Assembly: GCA_963920635.1 (NCBI GenBank) | Contig: OY987299.1 | Span: 132,243,373 to 132,307,372 of the forward strand | Origin: Pseudeuparius sepicola | Taxonomy: Eukaryota > Arthropoda > Insecta > Coleoptera > Anthribidae | Reading direction: 5' to 3' | Length of the DNA: 64,000 bases | Shown here: in pieces, positions 56,601 through 64,000 of the stretch | Layout: the number at the start of each line of letters is the position of its first letter | How positions within the stretch are numbered: position 1 is the first letter of the stretch | The notes under the pieces: model-generated | The model's database searches: none | The model's input: the letters and a program-made list of their open reading frames with translations, nothing else | What the model was told of the DNA's origin: nothing | Program-made: the position numbers and the translations under genes

Positions 56601-59149
56601 TAATCGAGAAACAACGCAAAGTGTCCCTACAATACAAAATAGTTCGGCTGCAACTGCGTCTGCCTCTCGTCAAAAGATGGCGCTAGGCGCTACTATTACT
56701 ACATATATTCAAACGTAATAATAATTTAACTCTTCACTCCTCGTATTTTTTCGGTATAATATTAGGTAATATTTTGCTTATTTCGGGGGGGGGGGTTGAA
56801 CCCCCGAAACCCCCCCCTTGGCTATGCCCGTGTTGTGTAGCACAAAACCTATTATTGTAGAGCTGGAAATAAACTCCTGGACAAAATTAACGCAACATCA
56901 TAAATGTGCCACTTATTTGATGCTACTTTTTTTCTGAATTTATGATCCGATTTGAATGATTTTTTTTAATTGTAGGTTGGTTCCTTGACAATGTCATAGT
57001 TTTCGCTGTTTATGATAAAAAGTTCATTTTCGATTTATACCGGGTGTAACAAAAATGTTATGTTTTTTTCCGAAAATTTGTATTACCCTGTGGAGTATAC
57101 TAGCAACCGAAACATATAGCAGTTGACATTAGACGGTAGGTCCATCTTTCTTCAACATTTTCTTTTTTGGTTTACTTCATTATCTCGGTTATTAAAGGAG
57201 ATACACTGTTTTATATCGTAACATGTTTTTATAGACTTTATTATTCAACACAGTCATTGTTGAACTTTTCTGACATTTCAAGCGATGTGTCAACAGATGT
57301 TATGTTTTAAAGTTACAAAGGTCAAATAAAATTCGCCATACCGATAAAAACTGTTCGTAAACTGCTTATTAAATGTTCGTTTCATATGCCCAGTTGCCCG
57401 ACTATTCTGTCGTTTAAACCAGCCTCATTTAAACGTCTTCTGATTGTTCGAGACGATATTGTATGATGGCGAGCAGTTCTAAGCTCACTTTTTAGCCTAG
57501 TACTAGTGATATTCCCGTTTCTTAGAGCAGTTTTGCCTAATAAAACGCTCATCCCTTGGATCGGTATATCGGTTTCGCCCTTGGCCTGACCTTCGAGAGT
57601 AAGATCCTGTCTCGTTAAATCGTTCAACCATACGACTTATTGTCGAACGATGTCTTCCTATCACATTAACAACATGACACATCGAATAGCCTTCATCCAC
57701 CAAAGTTAAAGCTCTTACTGCTTCTTCTGCCGATACATTTTTTGGTCGATTCATTTTTCAATTTTAAAATACTCGTCGGGCAACTGGCAAATGAAACGAA
57801 CGTTTAATAAGCAGTTTCCGAACAGTTTTTATCGGTATGGCGAATTTTATTTGACCTTTGTAAATTTAAAACACAACATCTGTTGACACATCGCTTGAAA
57901 TGTGACTGTGTTGAATAATAAAGTCTATAAAAACATGTTACGATATAAAACAGTGTATCTCCTTTAATAACAGAGATAATGAAGTAAACCAAAAAAGAAA
58001 ATGTTGTAGAAAGATGGACCTACCGTCTAATGTCAACTGCTATATGTTTGGGTTGCTAGTATACTCCACAGGGTGATACGAATTTTCGGAAAAAACATAA
58101 CATTTTTGTTACACCTGGTATAAATAGAAAATGAATTTTTTATCATAAACAGCGAAAACTATGACATTGTCAAGGAACCAACTTACAATGCAAAAAAAAT
58201 CATTCAAATCGGATCATAATTTCAGAAAAAAAAATAGCATCAAATAAGTGGCAAATTTATGATGTTGCGTTAATTTTGTCCAAGGAGTTTAGTTTCATAT
58301 TTTGGATACAAATGGGCTGCTTAAATTTCGATTTCTCATCCATGCAATTATTTCTGAAACCCCCTGTAGGTATACCTATGTGGTCACTAGAGTACTTTAT
58401 ATGACTTGTGCAAATTCAATATATTTTTCGAATCACAACAGAGTTGAAAATTTATGCCTCTATTTGACGCCCAACGTGGGGCCCAAAATTTATTTATTCC
58501 GAACATTAGGAAAGAAAAGTTTATTTAACCGAAAATGATCAATGAAACGATTCCATAAAGGAATAGAAAACAGAAGAAAATCAAGCTAGTAAACAAACCT
58601 TTACAAATTGTAGTGAAGGATATCTAATACTATACCACAAAAAGCTATTTATAGTATTTTTTAAATAACAATGCGGAAAAGAAAATACCAAAGAGGAATA
58701 TGATAAGGAATAAATCAAGAAGAGAAAACATCTGCATTACCGGTGATTGATCATCATTCCCTCCATTCCATCAATCAAACGTAACTTATATGAGAACAAC
58801 ATTTTTTTGCATATTACGTTGAAATTATAACGATATCCATGTTTGTGAATCTCAGACTAATCCGTTCGCTAATATTAGATATAATACCTATTTGGATTAT
58901 TTTATTATAAGAAATAATATTGAATCTTTACAATAAATAAAAAAATACATATTATGTAGAATACCTATCCACAGTATAACAGCCGTATTTATCTAAGCCT
59001 TCCTTTTCAGGTACACTGGACGACTCGTCATGGTCACTGTGCAAGGAATGGACGCCAGCACAACACAATTTATTTCAGACGGCGAATTTCTTTTTTGCTG
59101 CCGCCTTTCTAGTACCCGGTACATTCAAGCAAAGCGTGCTATTAGTTAG
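44656..59149 (+). CDS. Second Popeye domain-containing protein, exons 1-2 only (partial)
   Basis: Exon 1 (44656-44953) is GC-rich. It encodes a Pro/Ala-rich outer N-terminus with N-glycosylation sites NFT, NGT and NVS in VDNFTIAWNGTDFYYNVSDS and stops at a GTGAGT donor in phase 1. Exon 2 (59011-59149, TTTTCAG acceptor, GTGAGT donor) continues in frame as CKEWTPAQHNLFQTANFFFA then AAFLVPGTFKQSVLLV, aligning with bves exon 2 (YWKEPQHVLYQLANVCFALA). The exon 1/2 phase is identical in the two genes. The intron of ~14 kb is filled with transposons. Later exons (rest of the membrane part and the cAMP-binding domain) lie beyond the window. A downstream ATG at 44815 is an alternative start. The family call rests on exon 2 and shared structure; the subtype is unknown. 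Confidence 0.8.
45009..46373. mobile_element. 1365-bp palindromic element in POPDC intron 1
   Basis: CAGTGTCCTCCAAAAAGTTC at the left and GAACTTTTTGGGAGGACACTG at the right; arms of ~640 bp mirror through GATCGCCAAAAATGGGTTTA, CGTCTAGCATCTGG and AACTATTTTACGTGTCTAAG. The TA targets are not visible (GA and TG instead), so they may have mutated. Frames in the arms (LLKYQKVLLEKVVSFSILRK) are mirrored duplicates, not genes. Confidence 0.85.
46394..47120. mobile_element. 727-bp palindromic TA element in POPDC intron 1
   Basis: CAGGATGATTTTTTTAGGTC ... GACCTAAAAAATCATCCTG, TA both sides. Arms share TTTCTCGCTCATTTTGCGGC and AGAGACAGAGAAAAACTTTG. It sits 20 bp from the preceding palindrome. Confidence 0.88.
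47121..47526. other. Intronic AT-rich DNA
   Basis: Nothing recognised. Confidence 0.35.
47527..48146 (+). repeat. Dispersed repeat with 5S-rRNA-like segment, copy 2
   Basis: Same order as 16663-17270, with a cleaner inverted end pair: TTTTTCTTGAAATCGG at the start and CCGATTTCAAGAAAAA near 48010. The loop of the terminal hairpin differs (GCCTCGGCCAGAGGC here), while the stem is unchanged. Confidence 0.8.
47901..47980 (+). ncRNA. 5S rRNA-like internal promoter segment, copy 2
   Basis: GCGATCGGTGAAGTCAAGCA, then ACGCCG and GTGGACGGGTGATCCC. Slightly closer than copy 1 to the 5S consensus at GAAGT(T/C)AAGCAACG. Not a full 5S gene. Confidence 0.5.
48461..50081. mobile_element. hAT element (CAGGGGCGAATTA) inserted in THAP exon
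   Basis: 1621 bp with ends CAGGGGCGAATTAGAG and the complement of CAGTGGCGGATTACCC. A perfect 8-bp duplication GCAATGTC lies at 48453-48460 and 50082-50089. GGGCCCTAGGCTA words occur near both ends. A Lys-rich minus-strand frame (49633-49839) may be transposase N-terminus. It carries a nested palindrome. Confidence 0.9.
48671..49444. mobile_element. 774-bp palindromic TA element nested in the hAT
   Basis: CAGTGTGGCCCGTTTGGAAT ... ATTCCAAACGGACCACACTG, TA both sides. Arms of ~350 bp meet near 49040-49075 around AAATTTCCATGGCAC. Confidence 0.9.
50354..50825. other. Intronic spacer
   Basis: No gene recognised. If a THAP exon 1 exists on the minus strand it should lie here, but no C-X4-C start was found. 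Confidence 0.35.
50834..52556 (+). mobile_element. hAT element (CAGTAGCGTG), host of a nested hAT
   Basis: Ends are CAGTAGCGTGTCG and the complement of CAGTAGCGTGCCC, with long G and C runs inside the left end. A perfect 8-bp duplication GGTAGGTA lies at 50826-50833 and 52557-52564. A plus-strand frame to 51232 ends LLKIFSTILCNCPGAERSFS, the hAT dimerisation hallmark. The rest is degenerate. Confidence 0.9.
51304..52309. mobile_element. Nested hAT-type element (CAGCGCCGGTTTTAG)
   Basis: 1006 bp with ends CAGCGCCGGTTTTAG and CTAAAACCGGCGCTG. A perfect 8-bp duplication ATCATTAC lies at 51296-51303 and 52310-52317, inside the host element. No transposase recognised. Confidence 0.93.
52565..53367. 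other. Intronic DNA
   Basis: A 63-codon frame at 53043-53234, bounded by TTTTGCAG and GTATGT, looked like an exon but does not match Popeye proteins. Nothing else recognised. Confidence 0.35.
53370..55366 (+). mobile_element. 2-kb palindromic element with DUF4817 core
   Basis: CAGTGTGTCCGAAATTGGTG ... CACCAATTTCGGACACACTG, TA both sides. The arms are several hundred bp (ACCGAAACGTTGC / GCAACGTTTCGGT; GATGATGGTTCCAAAAAACC mirrored) and even include the transposase C-terminal coding words on both sides (CCATTTGCTTCCATACATTT at 54038). Confidence 0.88.
54401..54676 (+). pseudogene. Internally deleted DUF4817-type transposase
   Basis: MAQNFSNEEKLDMLVSYIKN, then NRAADNYLEDYPDRRQPNKR is a clear DUF4817 helix-turn-helix domain (about residues 4-50). 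After ~25 unrelated residues it ends IRGKKMSEMYGSKWAAF, like the C-terminus of these transposases. The DDE part is absent. Confidence 0.75.
55367..55697. other. Intronic spacer
   Basis: Non-repetitive within the window, GC-moderate. No gene recognised. Confidence 0.35.
55896..56328 (-). pseudogene. Internally deleted hAT transposase in copy 3
   Basis: N-terminal frame MEGKKRKGDKFKGMDYWKKW (56328-56161) and C-terminal dimerisation frame with ATPERSFSSLRRL (56195-55896), overlapping out of frame as in copies 1 and 2. Confidence 0.85.
56515..56572 (-). promoter_or_regulatory. Heat-shock-like promoter inside hAT copy 3
   Basis: Plus-strand units cGTCc aGAAa cTTCc aCGAa cTTCc aGAAa gTTCc (56538-56572): five of seven match the HSF pentamer, one more than in copies 1 and 2. 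The TATA box complement CTTATATA is at 56517-56524. Confidence 0.7.
56872..58289 (-). mobile_element. Tc1-like fold-back element (AACTCCTGGACAAAATT)
   Basis: Ends AACTCCTGGACAAAATTAAC and GTTAATTTTGTCCAAGGAGTT, TA duplicated outside (56870-56871, 58290-58291). Inverted arms of ~480 bp (CGATATAAAACAGTGTATCT and mirror) enclose a truncated transposase. It starts 31 bp after the TSD of hAT copy 3. Confidence 0.9.
57382..57754 (-). pseudogene. Tc1 transposase HTH domains, catalytic part deleted
   Basis: MNRPKNVSAEEAVRALTLVD, then VIGRHRSTISRMVERFNETG is the first paired-like HTH. After a frameshift, ALRNGNITSTRLKSELR and TISSRTIRRRLNEAGL form the second. The frame then runs into the inverted arm, so no DDE triad is present. 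Confidence 0.85.
58292..59010. other. End of POPDC intron 1
   Basis: AT-rich, no repeat recognised. It ends with the pyrimidine tract CCTTCCTTTTCAG, the acceptor of exon 2. Confidence 0.5.
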
Positions 59150-59869
59150 GTGAGTATACCAAAAGCATCAAAAAGCCACTATAGGTAATTTACTTAAAAG
59201 AGTCGCTGGAGAACAACACAGCACACATTTAACACACTTTACAATCACGCTGCGGTTAGTGTCAATTAAATTAATGTACTATAATATAGTAGCTCATAAA
59301 AAATAGACCACATAATTTTGCGGTCAATAAATTACATATTATAAGCCTTTACAACACGCATTCAAAACAAATCCAATAATATAGTACCTATGATTTTAAT
59401 TTAGATAGACTCTTTGCAGCTTCCATGCCCTGGGCAGCCTGTATTCCCAGGAGCATCATCTCAACGTAACCAATAATGTTGGCTCTATATCGGTTCAGTA
59501 GGTCACAGGTCATGCCAAGTGGGAATACGTACTAGAGTTACTTTTCCTGTATGCCAGGGTCTCTCGGGCACACATCTGATATCTACCAATATGCCGGTTC
59601 CCTAAAAAATATATATTTAATTTTTCATTTGAAATTATATACTTTGTATGGAATGCCCTACAGCACCTTCTGTTAATAATGTTTCTAATGCTTCCACCAT
59701 CACTAAGAAAAATGACACATTTCATATATAGTTTGTTAGATGTCAAAATAGCGAATTGCTAATAGTCGTGAGCATGGTTGGTTGCCTCCCCATCGTTTTG
59801 TTGTATGTGTGTTTTTTATTCAGTTGGTATTCGAGAAAGGCACTACCACAGACATATATAGCTTCGCTA
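59150..59869. other. Start of POPDC intron 2
   Basis: Begins GTGAGTATAC (donor). 59400-59600 has a GC-richer patch (GCCCTGGGCAGCCTGTATTC) that may be degenerate coding DNA of a mobile element. Not assigned. Confidence 0.4.
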
Positions 59870-62513
59870 TACAGGGTGGTTCACTTTTATGTGGTAGGAC
59901 TTTAACATTAGATAGAAAAAGATAATCTAAAATGAAAATTTTATATCAACATATATCGGGGAAAGCTTAGTTTCCGAGATACAGGGCGTTGAAGTGTTGG
60001 AAAAAATATGAAGTATTTTTTACACTGTCCGAACCAGTGGAGATATTTAAACCAAATTTGATGTGTAGTACCATCTTTTTGACTACGATATTTAGTGATA
60101 ATATGAAGGTCCTGAAATAACCAGTGGTGGAGTTATGGGTTTTCACTATCACTAAATATAAAAAGTAATTAGTACGGACCTGTCTCACATCAACGTAAAT
60201 TTTTTTTTCGTAAAGTTCTTTCAATTCTCTACAAAAAGTGTATCTTGACATTTTTTTGTATCTGCCACGGTTGTGTAGTAAATAAATTATTTCGTTTCCA
60301 TCTCAGCCTTTTTTGCCTAAAAATGTGTTTTCTAAGATTATTGATAAATATCGCAAATAACAGAAATTAATTATGGAACACTTATCGGATTCAGCTATTT
60401 TATTTTTAATTTTATGGAAACAATTTTAAAAATAAACTGGCACGTTTGAGGTACATTACTTTATTATCATTTTAACATTTTTATCAAATCTAGTATTATT
60501 TCTTAATAATTTTTATAATTCTAAATTTGTACAACATTCAACAATTGTTCAAAATGTGATCCATTCTGTTGCACACATAATTCACTTCGACGCCTAACGG
60601 ACTGAACAGCATCGATTAAATTGCCATTTCTCAATTCATCGCACGCATTTCTGATACGATCAATAAGTTGTTCCCTTGTTTCTACAGGAGTCGCATAGAC
60701 TTGTTCTTTTAAAAATCCCCATACGAAGAAGTCCAGAGGTGTTATGTCCGGAGGACGTGGTGGCCAAGCGAACGGTTTCCCTCGTCCGATCCACCTATTT
60801 GGAAAGTTATTATTTAACCAGTTCCTCACATTTCGGTGAAAATGTGCAGGACAGCCGTCAAGTTGGAACCAAGCCAACAATCTTAAGTTTAAAGGAATGT
60901 CTTCCCACATATGCTCAGCTACTAAAAACTCCAAAAAATTGTCACCATTCACTCGCTGTGGCAAAAAAAAGGGTCCAAACAGATGATGGTTGTACAGTCC
61001 AATCCAAACATTGACACTAAATTCGACCTGAAAATTTCTTGGCCGGATTGCATGTGGGTTTTCTTGTGCCCAAATATGCTGATTATGAAAGTTTACTACT
61101 CCACGACGAGTAAAACACGACTCGTCCGTCCATAAAATGTTATTTAAAAATTGTCTATTTCCTTCAATTGACTCCAAAATCCATCGGCAAAACACCAAAC
61201 TTCTTTCTGCATCGCCGGGCCTTAAACCTTGTACGGGTTGTAGATGATACGCATGCCTGTGATCTCTTTTTAAAGCTCACAAAATTGCAGACTTTGAAAC
61301 ACGTAGGGCCACTGACACTCTTCTGCTACTTGTTGTAGGATTCCTATCGAATTCACGAAGAATCTCATTGTTGCGTCTGACTTGTTGGATATTGTTTTCA
61401 TTTCCTCGTTCGACGATTCTAGTTCTCAGACCGCGAGTTCTGAATTGCCGGTGCATGTTAACAAACACCGAGGGACGCGGATGGCGCCTATTTGGAAATC
61501 GCCTCCGGTATTCTCTGGCTGCTTCCGCAGAGTTCCCATTTGCAACTCCATAGCAGAAATGGATGTCAGCCTGCTCTTCATTTGTAAATTGGAACGGCAT
61601 TTTAATTATTAACAAAGACAAACTGCGGCGCTGCTACGTTCATCTACTGGATGACAGATTATTGTATTATTAACTGTCAATAAGATTTTCTTTTCCATGG
61701 CACACTTATCTTCACCAGTACGGCGATGCAGAAAGGACATTAGTATTTTGCCGATGGATTTTGTAGTCAAAGGAAATAAGACAATTTTTAAATAACATTT
61801 TATGGGCGGAAGAATCATGTTTTACTCGTCGTGGTATAATTTAGAATTCTACAAATTTAGAATTATAAAAATTATTAAGAAATAATACAGATTTGATAAA
61901 AATGTTAAAATGATAATAAAGTAATGTACCTCAAACCAAGTGCCAGTTTATTTTTAAAATTGTTTCCATGAAATTAAAAATAAAATAGCTGAATCCGATA
62001 AGTGTTCCATAATTAATTTCTGTTATTTGCGATATTTATCAATAATCTTAGAAAACACATTTTTAGGCAAAAAAGGCTGAGATGGAAACGAAATAATTTA
62101 TTTACTACACAACCGTGGCAGATACAAAAAAATGTCAAGATACACTTTTTGTAGAGAATTGAAAGAACTTTACGAAAAAAAAATTTACGTTGATGTGAGA
62201 CCGGTCCGTACTAATTACTTTTTAAATTTAGTGATAGTGAAAACCCATAACTCCACCACTGGTTATTTCAGGACCTTCATATTATCACTAAATATCGTAG
62301 TCAAAAAGGTGGTACTACACATCAAATTTGGTTTAAATATCTCCACTGGTTCGGACAGTGTAAAAAATACTTCATATTTTTTCCAACACTTCAACGCCCT
62401 GTATCTCGGAAACTAAGCTTTCCCCGATATATGTTGATATAAAATTTTCATTTTAGATTATCTTTTTCTATCTAATGTTAAAGTCCTACCACATAAAAGT
62501 GAACCACCCTGTA
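59870..62513 (-). mobile_element. Mariner-type element with ~650-bp inverted arms
   Basis: 2644 bp. Ends TACAGGGTGGTTCACTTTTA and TAAAAGTGAACCACCCTGTA, TA outside (59868-59869, 62514-62515). Arms 59870-60520 and 61850-62513 are nearly identical inverted copies, and each can be read as the same 94-codon frame (MSRYTFCRELKELYEKKIYV), a mirrored by-product. Between them lies an almost complete transposase. Confidence 0.93.
60521..61600 (-). pseudogene. DUF4817 + DDE mariner transposase with one premature TGA
   Basis: One frame of 360 codons on the minus strand. Residues 1-45 are a DUF4817 helix-turn-helix (MPFQFTNEEQADIHFCYGVA, then AAREYRRRFPNRRHP), followed by a second HTH (NPTTSSRRVSVALRVSKSAI). 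The DDE domain has WTDESCF (D159), QLDGCPAHF (D248) and PPDITPLDFFVWG (D290). D248 and D290 are separated by 41 residues, a DD41D spacing, and the C-terminus is QNGSHFEQLL. The only break is a TGA at 61277-61279, after SAIL. Past it the frame continues ALKRDHRHAYHLQPVQGLRP as expected for the family. The ATG of MPFQF was chosen; seven upstream codons (MSLLIIK) are also open. Confidence 0.88.
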
Positions 62514-62515
62514 TA

Positions 62516-63072
62516 GGTCTGTAGCACTACCAAGCTACTTGACTCCCTTCTTAAGGAAGACGCACTTTAGGTACGATATTTACATATTTAACACCGAAGT
62601 AGGCAAATATAGTCAAATAACGGCACCAAGCCTTATAGTAACGATGGTAACACCCCAGGTCGCTACCTATGTAGTGCAACATTTTGCATCATCGACCTTA
62701 GAAGTTTTTGGTCGTTTTCCTAGCGGAGAAGCCATTTTTCGCCGTTGATAAAGACGTTATATATTTTTCGGTAAATGTCGTGATGACGTCACGTCCGGTG
62801 GCAGAATAATGGGTGGACGTAACCCAGTTTCTGGTGGGTGTAATAAAAAGTTACGGCTGTTACCGGTACGCCGGCCCTCCACATACAGTCCAACGTTTTC
62901 GTATTTTGAGAATTTTTTTATTAGGCTTTATTCTCAAAGTATTTCGTCAATGCTAAATGAAAAAGGAGTGTTTGAAGATAATCTCAGAAAAAAATATCTA
63001 CAACAGAAAACTAAAGTTGCCCGCATGCATTCAAATTCAGTCCAGATCTCACCTATAATCTGTAATTGCAGT
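62516..63072. other. Intronic DNA, nothing firmly recognised
   Basis: The end of the frame 62809-63111 has KGVFEDNLRKKYLQQKTKVA, with no family I know. It is interrupted by the G run at 63084. Confidence 0.3.
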
Positions 63073-63540
63073 GGCGTATTCAGGGGGGGGGGGGGGGGGC
63101 AAAGGAGATAAACGATAGTTGTAATATCAAAATTAATAATACCAAAAATAATATACTCCTGCCCTAATCTGGAAATGCAGTGAACATCAAACATCTACAA
63201 TTTGTTATTTGTTTCATCTTGTCTTTTCGAAATTAAAACCTGTGCAGTAGATTTGAGAACGCGCCGCCGTATATTATGCACACACTCCGTCGGTCGCAGC
63301 GCGTAACCGTAAATTAGGCAAAACAACCTAGGTACTAAACATATTTTGCACAATTACAGTGTGCCAGAAGGAACATTTTCAAAAGTGAAAATTTTAAAAA
63401 ATTATATTAGAAACAATATTAGCGAAAACCGACTGAATGGGTTAACACTCCTTTATGTGTACCCTGAAATACCCATATCTCCAGAGGAGATATTTGACGA
63501 GCTCAAGACCAAAAAAATAATACTTAATTTTGTCATATAG
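63073..63540 (+). pseudogene. hAT remnant with C-terminal fragment
   Basis: CAGTGGCGTATTCA and a long G run (63070-63101) look like a hAT left end. At 63358-63520 VPEGTFSKVKILKNYIRNNI then SENRLNGLTLLYV matches the hAT dimerisation region (compare PERSFSSLRRLKNYLRNT in the four-copy family) with the Glu-Arg-Ser core altered. The right end was not found. Confidence 0.6.
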
Positions 63541-63578
63541 ATTTTACTGGTTCGAAGAAGAACTATTTTTATGTTATA

Positions 63579-64000
63579 CAGGGTGTCCGGTAATAACTTA
63601 AAAATTAAAAAGAAAAATGGAAAATATGACGAAAAGTTCATATGAACCACTAGGTCCGCAAATGTTTGGTTTTCGAGATGCAGGGTGTTGGAATTGAAAT
63701 TTTATTTTTGATTTTTTTAATTAACTTTTTGAGACGACAAAATTTTCTTGCAAAAAAAACAAGTTAATTAAACTGTCAAAAAATAAATGTACTTGTTTAT
63801 TTAAATTTTATTTTGAATTTAATTGCATACGAGTGTCGATATGCACCTGCATCGATGCAGAAATTTGAAAATTTCTCGAAAACGGTCACCTTTGGCGTTT
63901 TTCACCAAGTATTACCTTTCTTGCTTAGAAAACGTGTGGGAAGAGGATACATTCACAAAATGTCGTAAAAGTTTACTGTCAAAAAAGTTAGGGCAAATTA
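63579..64000. mobile_element. Left part of another CAGGGTG element, cut by window end
   Basis: CAGGGTGTCCGGTAATAACT after a TA, with an inner GCAGGGTGTTGGAATTG at 63681. The inverted partner would lie beyond the window. Confidence 0.55.

Larger units (their letters stand above)
55706..56832 (-). mobile_element. hAT element copy 3, complete ends
   Basis: 1127 bp, minus orientation, CACGGGCGTAGCCA ends (one C to T change in the right end). A perfect 8-bp duplication TTGTGTAG lies at 55698-55705 and 56833-56840. Same structure as copies 1 and 2. Confidence 0.93.

Noticed and set aside
59967..62416. Duplicate 94-codon frame MSRYTFCRELKELYEKK
   Set aside because: Present on both inverted arms of the mariner element only. 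No domain, and explained by arm duplication.

Overview
The window is nuclear DNA from an insect, most probably a beetle. This rests on intron-bearing genes of insect type (a neurogenin/TAP bHLH gene and two Popeye-domain genes), an AT-rich background, frequent GTAGGTA-type words, and a dense load of hAT, Tc1/mariner and THAP (P-like) elements. The order is an inference; no species marker was seen.

Host genes. (1) A neurogenin/tap-like gene lies on the minus strand at 1.63-2.62 kb as one exon. (2) A complete Popeye-domain gene of the POPDC1/Bves type lies on the plus strand at 20.25-24.12 kb: seven exons join in frame to 1200 nt, 399 residues. (3) A second Popeye-domain gene begins at 44.66 kb on the same strand. 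Its exon 1 (three N-glycosylation sites) is followed by a ~14 kb intron stuffed with transposons, exon 2 is at 59.01-59.15 kb, and the remaining exons lie beyond the right edge. The two Popeye genes form a direct tandem pair.

Mobile DNA fills most of the rest. Four copies of one hAT family (7.53, 13.24, 14.30, 55.71 kb) each have perfect 8-bp target duplications. Three of them keep a block that looks like a heat-shock promoter (seven phased GAA/TTC pentamers, TATA box, purine-rich leader), the most striking thing in the window. Other hAT elements are nested (50.8-52.6 kb) or break a THAP-coding exon (48.4-50.35 kb). A large set of palindromic, TA-flanked elements beginning CAGGGTG or similar occurs everywhere, up to four deep (17.66-19.55 kb). 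Several carry a DUF4817-type helix-turn-helix or whole mariner transposase between long inverted arms, the best being 59.87-62.51 kb (DD41D, one in-frame TGA). Related loci inside the window give empty sites for three insertions.

Smaller items: a MITE carrying a tRNA-like gene (10.1-10.8 kb), a tRNA-Pro-like body with a TGC anticodon (25.84 kb), a dispersed repeat with a 5S-rRNA-like internal segment (17.03 and 47.90 kb), a 122-bp tandem array with YY1/PHO-like words (11.0 kb), a 1-kb degenerate minisatellite in the first Bves intron, a 1-kb CTAGAAATTT array (38-39 kb), a 5'-truncated LINE (43.5-44.3 kb) and an isolated GC-rich island (35.9-36.2 kb).
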